Shown: positions 23,318 through 31,481, counted from the first letter of the stretch. The stretch is DNA of 45,356 nt from JAQBQQ01 sp964633955 (GCA_964633955.1 CAZWIA010000004.1:1-45356); one strand, 5' to 3'. Numbers and translations are program-made. The notes: generated by a model not told the origin, from the letters alone.

Positions 23318-23380
23318 GAGTTTCGAGTTTCGAGTTACGGGTTACACGTTAGGAGTTGGGACTCGTAACTTGTCACTCTC
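23318..23380. repeat. GAGTTACG/CGTAACTC word repeat
   Basis: TTTCGAGTT is reiterated, then GTTACGGGTTACACGTT, then ACTCGTAACTTGTCACTC on the other side. It is an imperfect foldback of the same word family found at 27030-27086, 30350-30414 and 39701-39770. Confidence 0.75.
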
Positions 23381-23443
23381 ATCCTTTGTTCCTTGCCGTC
23401 TTGGCTTCACCAGGACCATACTGCTCTCCCCTTCCGGACCACC

Positions 23444-23974
23444 ATGCGCCATTTCATCCTCATAGCCTGCTTCTCGATCGCCCTCGCCGCCTGCTCGCAG
23501 AGTCCAAGCACGGTACGCACCGGAACCGGCAGGAACGCCGATCAGCAGATCCTCAGCGCCCACCAGGAGTTCGACCGGATCGGCTTCATCACGCGCACGT
23601 ACCGCCGCAGCGGCATGCAGGTGATCGAGTTCGATGAGATCGCATGGCTCACCGGTCGCGAGGCTGAAGAGGCATACCGGGAGGACAACCCGGATTGCGA
23701 GGCGGCGGGTTCCTGCGTTCCGCCGAACGACTTCTACGTCCGTAACGTAAGCAGCCGCGTGGAGAAACTCACCGTGTTCCCCGGCGCCGCGGTGCGCCTG
23801 GTGGGGCACGATGCGGGCGGATCCCTGACGGACGTGGACACCACATTCCGCGGTTTGACGGACACCATCACCGGCACGGGATCCCAGGTGAAGGAGAGTT
23901 ACGCCAGCATCCCGTTCTGGATTGATGAAGAGGATGACGCGGTGGTGGCCATTAAGGAACAGTACGTGCCATGA
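23444..23974 (+). CDS. Lipoprotein, unknown function
   Basis: The 176-residue product has a lipoprotein signal (MRHFILIACFSIALAACSQSP; Cys after LAA). The mature part of about 160 residues is polar, with two further cysteines (DCEAAGSC) that may pair, and no family I recognise. The start at 23444 is chosen because it begins the signal peptide; the upstream frame carries no signal. It would be anchored on the outer face of the cytoplasmic membrane. Confidence 0.7.
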   Translation: MRHFILIACFSIALAACSQSPSTVRTGTGRNADQQILSAHQEFDRIGFITRTYRRSGMQVIEFDEIAWLTGREAEEAYREDNPDCEAAGSCVPPNDFYVRNVSSRVEKLTVFPGAAVRLVGHDAGGSLTDVDTTFRGLTDTITGTGSQVKESYASIPFWIDEEDDAVVAIKEQYVP

Positions 23975-24050
23975 CGTCGTCTCTGTGAAGAACCGCGCTC
24001 CAAACGATCGCTCCCCTGACACAAGGTGATCTTCCACAATACCAGCAGGC

Positions 24051-24075
24051 AGCCTGCCCTGAGCTTGTCGAAGGA
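24051..24075. repeat. Dispersed CCTGAGCTTGTCGAAGG repeat
   Basis: This is the third copy in the window; the others are at 2674-2699 (inside dus) and 5253-5275 (minus strand). I know the same core from memory as a frequent spacer repeat in environmental bacterial genomes. Confidence 0.8.
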
Positions 24076-24278
24076 TTTGGCCCGCGGTCTTCTGTGGGGA
24101 AGCAGGGAATGAATTCCCTGCCTACTCCAATTCGCTATATGTTTGATTGAGAACTATAAAATAGATAAGTCAAAGTATATCGATATCCGTGTCGGTTCAT
24201 ACATGAACACTCGATCTTAGTCCCGACCAGAGTCCGTCCGTCTTCACCCCTCAGTGACTGGTCCAAAAAGCCGATTTC

Positions 24279-24287
24279 TGCTATAAT
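24279..24287 (+). promoter_or_regulatory. Extended -10 promoter TGCTATAAT of the glucan cluster
   Basis: GATTTC, then TGC plus TATAAT, ends 46 bases before the glycosyltransferase start; the leader includes the alternating purine/pyrimidine tract. Confidence 0.8.
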
Positions 24288-24333
24288 TTCTTGATTACGC
24301 GCACGCACACGCGCGCGTGAGACACAGACACAC

Positions 24334-25554
24334 ATGCCGCTGCACTCGCTGATGTTCGGCTGGGAGTATCCCCCGCACCACTCCGGTGGACTGGGCGTGG
24401 CGTGCCAGGGACTGGTGAAGGGACTCCTGCAGAACGGCGTGAAGGTGACGCTGGTCCTCCCCCACCCGCACGGCCAAAACGACGGCGCGCACATGGTGTA
24501 TCCCACGGAAGACACGGTATCCACCATCCTGGTCCCAAGCCTCCTGCAGCCGTATGAGACGGCGGAGCAGTATAAGCAGCGGCTGAACATCACGTCCATT
24601 CCCCGGGAGGGTAGTACCCTCTACGGCGCGGACATGGGCCAGGCGGTGGAGAGCTTTGCCGCCATGGCGGTGGAGATGACTAAAGACGTCCGGCCGGACG
24701 TGGTGCATGCGCACGACTGGATGACGTACGAAGCCGGCCGGCGCGCCGCCCGCCACCACAAGGTGCCCTTTGTGGCCCACATCCACGCGACCGAACTGGA
24801 CCGGACCAACTTCAGTCCCAACCAGTGGATCGCGGAGAGGGAGCGGCTGGGGCTTCTGGCCGCGGACCGGATCATCGCCGTGAGCCAGTACACGAGGAAC
24901 CTGATCGTGCAGCACTACGGGATAGACCCTGCCAAGGTCTCCGTGGTCTACAACGGCCACAACTTGGAGCACATCGGCACCAGTCACCAACCGCTCCAGA
25001 TCCAGCACGGCAGCCGGAAGACGCCGCTGGTGCTCTTCCTGGGCCGGCTCACCATCCAGAAGAACCCGTGGCAGTTCCTGCAGGTGGCCAGGCGGATTGC
25101 CAACATCATGCCGGAGACCCAGTTTGTGATGGCCGGGGACGGGGAGATGCTCACGGAGATGGTGGACCTGGCATGTGAGCTGGGCATTGCCGACCGGGTG
25201 ATCTTCACCGGCAAGGTGCGCGGCCGGGAGATCGAGAAGCTCTACCGGAACGCCAGCTGCTTCGTGATGCCGTCGCTCTCGGAACCCTTCGGCCTGGTGG
25301 CCCTGGAAGCGATCGCGCACGGCGCGCCGGTGGTGGTGACCCGCCAATCCGGCGTGGCCGAAGTTCTGGACCACGCCTTCAAGGTGGACTTCTGGGACAC
25401 GGAGAAGATGGCGGACTGCATCATCACCATCCTCCGGGAGGAGCCGCTGGCCGACCAGCTCAAGACGGAAGCCCCGCGGATCCTCCAGAAGCTCACGTGG
25501 AAGAACCAGGCGGGGTATGTGCAATCGATTTACCACGATTCCATCCAATCCTAG
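24334..25554 (+). CDS. GT4/GT5-type glycosyltransferase, probably glycogen synthase
   Basis: The 406-residue GT-B enzyme begins FGWEYPPHHSGGLGVACQGLVKGL, the nucleotide-sugar loop of glycogen/starch synthase-like enzymes. The C-terminal half has LFLGRLTIQKNP, FVMAGDGEM and the donor-binding SEPFGLVALEAIAHGAPVVVT (Glu about 316 and 324). It lies before GH57 and GH15 genes, so it probably extends an alpha-1,4-glucan from ADP- or UDP-glucose. Another alpha-glucan such as a trehalose-type product is possible. The start is the first ATG after the promoter. Confidence 0.85.
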   Translation: MPLHSLMFGWEYPPHHSGGLGVACQGLVKGLLQNGVKVTLVLPHPHGQNDGAHMVYPTEDTVSTILVPSLLQPYETAEQYKQRLNITSIPREGSTLYGADMGQAVESFAAMAVEMTKDVRPDVVHAHDWMTYEAGRRAARHHKVPFVAHIHATELDRTNFSPNQWIAERERLGLLAADRIIAVSQYTRNLIVQHYGIDPAKVSVVYNGHNLEHIGTSHQPLQIQHGSRKTPLVLFLGRLTIQKNPWQFLQVARRIANIMPETQFVMAGDGEMLTEMVDLACELGIADRVIFTGKVRGREIEKLYRNASCFVMPSLSEPFGLVALEAIAHGAPVVVTRQSGVAEVLDHAFKVDFWDTEKMADCIITILREEPLADQLKTEAPRILQKLTWKNQAGYVQSIYHDSIQS

Positions 25555-25557
25555 TAC

Positions 25558-25577
25558 AGACGCGGCATGCCGCGTCT
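25558..25577. repeat. 20-base perfect palindrome AGACGCGGCATGCCGCGTCT
   Basis: It lies four bases after the glycosyltransferase stop and is identical to 23067-23086. It is followed by CTCGG, as in the coding copies, and could form a terminator-like stem without a T-run. Confidence 0.85.
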
Positions 25578-25607
25578 CGGCACCAGCTCCAACGACGAAT
25601 CCCTAAG

Positions 25608-25672
25608 CCCGAAATCCGAAACGAAATCTCAATCACCCAACCAAAAACGAAAAACCAATCACCAAAAACTCT
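25608..25672. repeat. Word repeats (CGAAATCC and CCAAAAAC) before GH57
   Basis: CCCGAAATCCGAAACGAAAT is followed by CCAAAAACGAAAAACCAATC and CCAAAAACTC up to the GH57 start codon. The first word recurs at 26968-26993, the second at 12805-12887. Confidence 0.7.
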
Positions 25673-27052
25673 ATGACGCCAGCCATCTGCTTCTACTTCC
25701 AAGTCCACCAGCCCTACCGCCTGCGCGATCTGCGCGTGACGGACATCGGGCACGGCTCCGCCGAGTACTTTGACGACCAGAAGAACCGCGCGGTCTTCCG
25801 CAAGGTGGCGGAGAAGTGCTACCTGCCGGCCAACGCCCTCATGCTGGAACTGGTGGAGCAGTATCCGGAGTTCCGCATCGCCTATTCCCTCTCCGGCGTA
25901 TTCCTGGATCAATGCGAGGAGTACGGAGAGGACGTCCTGGAGTCCTTCCGCAAGCTGGCGGCGACAGGCAAGGTGGAATTCTTAGCAGAGACGTACTACC
26001 ACTCCCTCAGCTACCTCAAATCAACCGACGAGTTCACTGAGCAGGTGAAGAAGCATGTAGGGAAGATCCAGGAGCTCTTTGGCCAGACGCCCTCGGTCTT
26101 CCGCAACACGGAGCTCATCTACAGCAATGAGGTGGCGCAGGTAGCCCGCCTGATGGGCTTTAAGGGCATCATCGCGGAAGGGGCCGACCGGGTTCTAGAC
26201 GGCCGCAGCCCCAACGAGCCGTATGAGCCGCCCCGCTTCCGCCTGCCCCGCATAACGGAGACGGTGATCGCCAAGAACCGGCCGCTTCCGCGGAAGTCCG
26301 ATCGGATCCTGACGCTCCTCAAGAACTACAAGCTGTCCGATGACGTGGCGTTCCGGTTCTCCGACCGCAACTGGATCGGCTTTCCGCTGCATGCCGACAC
26401 GTTTACGAATTGGCTCCTGGAGACCGGCGGCAACAACATCAACCTCTTCATGGACTATGAGACCTTTGGCGAGCACCAGTGGGCGGATACCGGCATCTTT
26501 GACTTCATCCGCGCTCTCCCCCGGATGTGGCAGGAACGCGGCGTGCGGGCACAGACCCCCTCGCAGGTGATTGATGCCTGGCATGCCGATCGCACCCAGG
26601 TGGTGGACGCGCACACGTTCGTCTCCTGGGCGGACAGCGAACGGGATCTCTCCGCCTGGCAGGGCAACCGCATCCAGGATGCGGCCCTGCAGAACCTGTT
26701 CGCGCTGGAGAAGGCCGTGAAGGCCGCGGGTGATCCGGCGTTGGTGGAGACCTGGCGCAAGCTCTCCACCTCCGACCACTTCTACTACATGTGCACCAAG
26801 TACTGGTCGGACGGGGACGTGCACAAGTACTTCTCCCCGTACGAATCCCCGTATGAAGCCTACCGCCGCTTTTCCCACGCGCTCTGCGATCTGAAACTGC
26901 GGCTGGAACCGGAGAAGAAAGTGAGCAGATCCGGGAAAGCGACGATCAAACGGGCAAGGCGTCACACGAAATCCGAAGCTCGAAATCCGAAACGACGCAC
27001 AAACGTTCGATCCAACATCTCCAGCAAGAAACCCGTAACTCGTAACTCGTAA
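25673..27052 (+). CDS. Glycoside hydrolase family 57 (alpha-amylase type)
   Basis: GH57 enzymes cleave or transfer alpha-glucans with retention. The 459-residue product shows the conserved regions in order: FQVHQPYR (region 1), YSLSGVF (2), FRNTELIYSNE with the nucleophile Glu about 146 (3), and MDYETFGEHQ with acid/base Asp about 261 (4). The WSDGDVHKYFSPYESPYEAY helical part follows. Residues from about 432 (HTKSEARNPKRR, then KKPVTRNS) are encoded by word repeats and end in a stop that is itself part of the repeat. Alpha-amylase rather than branching enzyme is suggested by region 3. It sits between GT4 and GH15 genes. Confidence 0.92.
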   Translation: MTPAICFYFQVHQPYRLRDLRVTDIGHGSAEYFDDQKNRAVFRKVAEKCYLPANALMLELVEQYPEFRIAYSLSGVFLDQCEEYGEDVLESFRKLAATGKVEFLAETYYHSLSYLKSTDEFTEQVKKHVGKIQELFGQTPSVFRNTELIYSNEVAQVARLMGFKGIIAEGADRVLDGRSPNEPYEPPRFRLPRITETVIAKNRPLPRKSDRILTLLKNYKLSDDVAFRFSDRNWIGFPLHADTFTNWLLETGGNNINLFMDYETFGEHQWADTGIFDFIRALPRMWQERGVRAQTPSQVIDAWHADRTQVVDAHTFVSWADSERDLSAWQGNRIQDAALQNLFALEKAVKAAGDPALVETWRKLSTSDHFYYMCTKYWSDGDVHKYFSPYESPYEAYRRFSHALCDLKLRLEPEKKVSRSGKATIKRARRHTKSEARNPKRRTNVRSNISSKKPVTRNS

Positions 27053-27086
27053 CTCGTAACTCGAAACCCGTAACTCGTAACCCGTC
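26968..27086. repeat. Word repeats at the GH57 end and GH57-GH15 junction
   Basis: CGAAATCCGAAG / CGAAATCCGAAAC at 26968-26993 lies within GH57. Then ACCCGTAACTCGTAACTCG units are reiterated at 27030-27086, covering the GH57 stop and the whole spacer before GH15. Confidence 0.85.
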
Positions 27087-27089
27087 ACC

Positions 27090-29138
27090 ATGCCCCGCTC
27101 CCTCATCCTCGGCAACTCCCAGATCCTGGCCGGGTTTGACGAGCACCTGCTGCTCAGAGACCTCTACTACCCCTTTGTGGGCATGGAGGACCAGACCACC
27201 TACGGCCACCTGCACCGGGTGGGCGTGTTCGTGGAGGGGACGGGCTTCTCCTGGTTCAATGACGGCTCTTGGCTCATTGAACCGGGGTACACCCCGGAGA
27301 CGCTGGTGGGCAGTAGCCTCCTCATCAACGAGCGGCTGGGGATAGAGATCCGCGCCCAGGACTACGTGCACCCCGTCCACAACGTCCTCATCCGCCACTT
27401 CCGCGCCCGGTCCACGGACGGCCAGAAGAAGCGATGCGCCTTCTTTTTCAACCATGACTTCCACATCTACGGGGACAAGCAGAAGGACACCGCGTTCTAC
27501 GAACCCTACACCAACTCCGTCATCCACTTCCGCCAGACCCGCTACTTCCTCATCGGCGGCAGCTCCAGCAATACGGACGCGTGCGCGATCGGCCACCGGG
27601 CCAGCCGGCTGGCCTCCGCCCTCCCCAGCCGCGAGCAGCTGAAAAGCTGCGGGATCACCAGCTTCACGGTGGGCAAATCCGAATACCGGGGCCTGGAAGG
27701 CACCTGGCGGGACGCGGAGGACGGCATCCTCTCCCGTAACCCGATCGAACAGGGATCCGTGGATTCCACCGTGGGCATAGACGCCATTTTGGAGCCCGGC
27801 GCGGAAACGGAGGTGGTCCTGTGGCTGTGCCTGGGCCGCACGCTGGAGGAAGTGCTGCGCCTGCAGCAGACGGTCATTGAGGAAACACCGGAGCGGCTGC
27901 ACCGCAACTGCCACAACTACTGGAAGAGCTGGGTCAATAAGGCCAACCGGGACTTTGGATCCTTAAGCCCGGACCTGGTGGACCTCTACAAGCGCAGCCT
28001 CCTCATGATCCGCACGCACGTGGACTCCCACGGCGGCGTCATTGCAGCCGCGGACAGCGACATCATGGCCTTCAACCGGGACACCTACACCTACGTCTGG
28101 CCCCGGGACGGCGCCTTCATCTGCCTGGCCCTGGATAAGGCCGGGTACGGGGAGGTCACCCGCAGCTTCTTTGAGTTCTGCGCCAAGGTGCAGTCGCCGG
28201 ATGGCTACCTGCTCCATAAGTACAACCCGGACGGCTCGGTGGGCTCCTCCTGGCACCCGTGGTTCGTGGATGACGAGCCCCAGCTACCCATCCAGGAGGA
28301 TGAGACGGCCCTGGTGGTTCACGCCATCTGGAAGCACTTTGAGAACCTGCAGGACTTTGAGTTCCTACAGCGGATCTGGGAGACCTTTGTGAAGAAGGCG
28401 GCGGAGTTCATGGCGGAGTTCCGGGAGCCGGAGACGGGCCTCCCCCTCCCCAGCTACGATCCCTGGGAGGAGCAGCGCGGCATTTTCACGTACACCACCG
28501 CCACCACCATCGCGGGCCTGCACGCCGCCGCGCGCATCGCCCACATTTTGGGCCACCACAAGCACTCAGAGCGCTATCAGCACGCGGCGGATGAGATGCG
28601 CCAGGCCCTCCTCTTCCACCTGTTTGACGACCAAACCGGCCGGTTCCTCAAGAAGATCCGGCGCAAGAACGGCCAGACCGTGGAGAGGGACCTCACGCCG
28701 GACGCCAGCATCTCCGTGATTTGGTCTCTGGACGTACTCCCGGCGGATGACCCCCGCGTGGTCTCCACCATGCGGCAACTGAATGAGATCCTGCGCGTGA
28801 AAACGAACATCGGAGGACTCGCTCGGTATCCCAACGACAATTACCAATGGCAGGTTCCCCTCTCCGCGGACATTCCGGGGAACCCCTGGATCATCACCAC
28901 CCTCTGGTCCGCTCAGTGGACCATTGCCACGGCCAAGAAGATGGAGGACTTGGAACCCGCGCGGGAGACCCTGGAATGGGTGAAATCCATGGCCAGTGAC
29001 TCCGGCATCCTCCCGGAGCAGATGCACCCGCAGACCGGCAAGCCGCTGTCCGTTGCCCCGCTCACCTGGTCTCACTCCACCTATGTGGAGACGGTACTGA
29101 AGTTTCTTGAAAAAGAATCCGAACTCAAGAAAAGCTAA
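27090..29138 (+). CDS. Glycoside hydrolase family 15 (glucoamylase-like)
   Basis: GH15 enzymes release glucose from the non-reducing ends of alpha-glucans (or act on dextran or trehalose). The 682-residue product has the bacterial/archaeal layout: a beta-sandwich N-domain (about 1-280) and an (alpha/alpha)6 barrel. Key blocks are YVWPRDGAF, PIQEDETALV with the probable general acid Glu about 403, and GILPEQMHPQTG with the probable general base Glu about 643. The ending is SVAPLTWSHSTYVETVL. No signal peptide is seen, so it acts inside the cell on storage glucan. It is 37 bases after GH57. Confidence 0.93.
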   Translation: MPRSLILGNSQILAGFDEHLLLRDLYYPFVGMEDQTTYGHLHRVGVFVEGTGFSWFNDGSWLIEPGYTPETLVGSSLLINERLGIEIRAQDYVHPVHNVLIRHFRARSTDGQKKRCAFFFNHDFHIYGDKQKDTAFYEPYTNSVIHFRQTRYFLIGGSSSNTDACAIGHRASRLASALPSREQLKSCGITSFTVGKSEYRGLEGTWRDAEDGILSRNPIEQGSVDSTVGIDAILEPGAETEVVLWLCLGRTLEEVLRLQQTVIEETPERLHRNCHNYWKSWVNKANRDFGSLSPDLVDLYKRSLLMIRTHVDSHGGVIAAADSDIMAFNRDTYTYVWPRDGAFICLALDKAGYGEVTRSFFEFCAKVQSPDGYLLHKYNPDGSVGSSWHPWFVDDEPQLPIQEDETALVVHAIWKHFENLQDFEFLQRIWETFVKKAAEFMAEFREPETGLPLPSYDPWEEQRGIFTYTTATTIAGLHAAARIAHILGHHKHSERYQHAADEMRQALLFHLFDDQTGRFLKKIRRKNGQTVERDLTPDASISVIWSLDVLPADDPRVVSTMRQLNEILRVKTNIGGLARYPNDNYQWQVPLSADIPGNPWIITTLWSAQWTIATAKKMEDLEPARETLEWVKSMASDSGILPEQMHPQTGKPLSVAPLTWSHSTYVETVLKFLEKESELKKS

Positions 29139-29443
29139 CACGTACGAGAGCGGCCATCTGGCCGCAGAGAGCGCCCATCCTTGGGCGCGGTTGCCCATCC
29201 CTGGGCGCGAACGTCCATCCCTAGGCGCAGATGGCCATCCCTGGGTACGAACAGCGGCCACGGAAACAGAGCGCGCCCATCTGGGCGCAGTCCCATGGAT
29301 GATTCCAGTACCCGCAGGCAGATGCCTGCTCCCAGGCTCAGAGATATTCCCATTAATCGGAGCGGGCCTTTGGCCCGCGCTCTGAAAAAACGCTCCGCCT
29401 GAGTAGCCTTCTTGATCGACCCTCCGCTACTCTTCTCCCCGCC
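29139..29443. other. Gene-free 305-base spacer filled with tandem mini-hairpins
   Basis: Nothing here looks like a gene. It holds the hairpin array at 29150-29288, then GGCAGATGCC and GCGGGCC-TTT-GGCCCGC hairpins (about 29320-29380). TACTCT, 10 bases before the next ATG, is a possible -10. Confidence 0.7.
29150..29288. repeat. Array of short palindromes with a shared CCATC centre
   Basis: GCGGCCA-TC-TGGCCGC (29150-29165), GCGCCCA-TCCT-TGGGCGC (29171-29188), GCCCA-TCCC-TGGGC (29193-29206), two degenerate copies (about 29214-29245) and GCGCCCA-TC-TGGGCGC (29273-29288) follow one another. The last is identical to 9859-9874, and a relative (GGCCAGATGGCC) is at 45241-45252. Confidence 0.85.
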
Positions 29444-30337
29444 ATGACCGCCCGCACTCCCCTGCTGTTTGCCACCCTCATCGGAACGCTCGGACTCATC
29501 GCTCTTCTGCCGCTGGCCAACGCGCAGACCGCGAGCTCGTCGACTGCTCCTGCAGCCACAGGCACCGGCGCGCAGAGCTCGTCCGCTTCGTCGGTGGATG
29601 AAGCCACGGTGATCCTGCTGCGCGACCGCAAGCGCCGGGTGGACGGGTTTAAGACCTACACGCTGGCGGCCAGCAAGGCGGAGAAGGCGCTGCAGGCGGC
29701 CATGCGGACATATCGGACCGACCGGCTTGAGAGCCGTGTTGCCTGCCGGGAGAAGCTTAGGCGCAGCAACCGGGATGAGCAGCTGCCGGTTAGCCTCCAG
29801 TGCCTGCGGGCGGAGCTCACGCTGGAGCGGGAACTGGTCCAGGCGGAGATCAGCTACGCCCAAGCCCTCCCCGGCATCCCGGCGCACATGGGAGTCCTCA
29901 TCCATGAGCCGCTCCAGGCCATGCATGACGCGCTGAACTCCTTTGTGACGGCCGTGGACAAGAACGTGTTCGATGACCTGCCAAGCCTCCTGGAAGCCCG
30001 CTCCAACCTGCACGCCCACTACCGCGTGCCAGCCGGCGAGGCTATGACCCTGCTGCGAGCGGACCGGGCGCTGTACTGGACCAGCCATCTGTTTGATCTC
30101 CTCACCAAGAACGAAGCCGCGCAGGACGCCGCCGCCGGCCAGAACCTGGAAAGCTGGGAGAACGCCAAAACCTGCCTGACGTACGGGGATGCACTCCTGC
30201 GCCAGGTGCTGCTGCCGGAAGAGACGGAGAAGCGCCAGACGTACCTGACGGCCGCAAGTGACCTGCAGGCGTGCACGGCGCAGATCGCGGCCATTCCGGA
30301 TCTGACGGCGAGCAGCAGTGCTTCGAGCAGTCTCTAA
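29444..30337 (+). CDS. Secreted helical protein, unknown
   Basis: The 297-residue product has a signal peptide (LLFATLIGTLGLIALLPLANAQ, cut after ANA) and a Ser/Ala/Thr-rich linker (23-50). The body is mostly helical and charged (about 55-280), with four cysteines (VACREK, LQCLRA, KTCLTY, QACTAQ), and it ends in a Ser-rich tail (ASSSASSSL). I do not recognise the family. Confidence 0.7.
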   Translation: MTARTPLLFATLIGTLGLIALLPLANAQTASSSTAPAATGTGAQSSSASSVDEATVILLRDRKRRVDGFKTYTLAASKAEKALQAAMRTYRTDRLESRVACREKLRRSNRDEQLPVSLQCLRAELTLERELVQAEISYAQALPGIPAHMGVLIHEPLQAMHDALNSFVTAVDKNVFDDLPSLLEARSNLHAHYRVPAGEAMTLLRADRALYWTSHLFDLLTKNEAAQDAAAGQNLESWENAKTCLTYGDALLRQVLLPEETEKRQTYLTAASDLQACTAQIAAIPDLTASSSASSSL

Positions 30338-30349
30338 GTGACGAATGGG

Positions 30350-30414
30350 AAGTTGCGAGTTAGCTCCTGACGTCTGCTTCCTGAACTCGTAACTTGAAAC
30401 TTGTAACGCGTAAC
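30350..30414. repeat. AACTCGTAACTT word foldback
   Basis: AAGTTGCGAGTT (30350-30361) and AACTCGTAACTT (30384-30395) pair over 11 of 12 bases. Further CTTGTAACGCGTAAC copies run up to the start codon of the metallopeptidase gene. Confidence 0.8.
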
Positions 30415-30416
30415 CT

Positions 30417-31109
30417 ATGTCTCCCCTCCCCCACCGCATAGAGCGAACCCGCAACCGCCACTCCCGCGCGGTTCTGGATGGTGATGTCATCGTGATCCGT
30501 CTGGCGCGCGGCCTCACGGGTAGCCAGGAGCGCCAGCACGTGGAGCACCTCTTGCGGCGCATGGCCTCCGTAGTAGCAAAGGAGCAGCGCCGGACGGCGA
30601 TCGATCCCTTCAGGCCGCTCCTGCAGGGAGAACCAAGCTGCAGGGTGGAGATCGCGGAAGGCGGGTCCTACCTCTTCCAGCTCAAGCCCGGATCGCAGAA
30701 CCGATCGGTCCAAACCGAAGAGGGCTGGCAGGTGACCGTGGCGCCGGACGTGCAACGCAAGGAGCTGCACCGCCTGCTCTGGAAGCTGCTGGCAAGAAGC
30801 GAGGAGCCGATCCTGGACGCCCGGATCCGGGAACTGAACGCTCGCACGCTCAAGGTGCCGATTCAAGGGACCAGGCTCAAATTTGCCGCCTCCCAGTGGG
30901 GCAGCTGCTCCGCCGGAGACGTGATCACCCTGAACCCGGCGCTCCTCTTCACGGAGGAGGAACTGCTCAACTACGTGGTCATCCACGAGCTGGCCCACTG
31001 CCTCCACAAGAACCACTCCCGGCGCTTCTGGGCGGCCGTCGCCCGCGGCATGCCGGAGCACCGGGCAGCCCGGAAGCGGCTAAGGATGTTCCGGATTCCG
31101 CCGCTCTAG
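30417..31109 (+). CDS. YgjP-like metallopeptidase domain protein (DUF45)
   Basis: The 230-residue product belongs to the YgjP/DUF45 (COG1451) metal-dependent hydrolase group. The segment FAASQWGSCSAGDVITLNPALLF is followed by the zinc motif VVIHELAHCLHKNHSRRFW (HExxH near residue 190, third His in KNHS), the family hallmark. The N-terminal half is the divergent beta-rich part. The substrate is unknown. The ATG at 30417 directly follows a word repeat. Confidence 0.9.
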   Translation: MSPLPHRIERTRNRHSRAVLDGDVIVIRLARGLTGSQERQHVEHLLRRMASVVAKEQRRTAIDPFRPLLQGEPSCRVEIAEGGSYLFQLKPGSQNRSVQTEEGWQVTVAPDVQRKELHRLLWKLLARSEEPILDARIRELNARTLKVPIQGTRLKFAASQWGSCSAGDVITLNPALLFTEEELLNYVVIHELAHCLHKNHSRRFWAAVARGMPEHRAARKRLRMFRIPPL

Positions 31110-31263
31110 GGTCACCGTCGCTCCCATAGCGGTGATCCGGCAATTCCTGGGCCCCTGCCGCAAGCTCCTAACGGCCGGCGCGCCGCAAGAGCAGGAAAAG
31201 CGCAACGATCGCTACCCTTCATCCGTCACACCCTCTAGACTGCCCGTGATTTCCCCCTGACTC

Positions 31264-31419
31264 ATGCGTGATTGGACTCTGTTAGACGGCGATGACACAC
31301 CCACGGATGGCGAGGAAGAGGAACAGCTGGACCCCGGTGAACCGAGCCACACCGTTCCCTCGGACATCGGCGTACGCATTGGCGAAGGCACGGATCCGGT
31401 GGAGGATCAGATTCTCTAG
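31264..31419 (+). CDS. Small acidic protein, 51 residues, unknown
   Basis: A short frame from the ATG at 31264 to TAG at 31417-31419 encodes MRDWTLLDGDDTPTDGEEEE and continues acidic to VEDQIL. It has about 15 Asp/Glu residues and only two Arg, without cysteine or membrane segment. TAGACT 22 bases upstream may be a -10. It is flanked by YgjP and convergent trpS. The composition is biased but not repeat-like, so coding is plausible, not proven. Confidence 0.45.
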   Translation: MRDWTLLDGDDTPTDGEEEEQLDPGEPSHTVPSDIGVRIGEGTDPVEDQIL

Positions 31420-31481
31420 CGAGCAGCGGTGAGCGGATAGCGATGAGCTTCCTCGTTACAGCACGCACAGGCATTCCAAGC

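Larger units (their letters stand above)
23975..24333. other. Gene-free 359-base spacer with dispersed repeat, promoter and R/Y tract
   Basis: It contains the CCTGAGCTTGTCGAAGG dispersed core (24051-24075), an A/T-rich stretch (24135-24200), the extended -10 at 24279-24287, and an alternating purine/pyrimidine tract (24297-24319) in the leader of the glycosyltransferase gene. Confidence 0.7.

Noticed and set aside
27030..27086. Reiterated CGTAACTC units considered as a CRISPR array
   Set aside because: Units are about 9 bases without spacers, and no cas genes are present. They are low-complexity word repeats.
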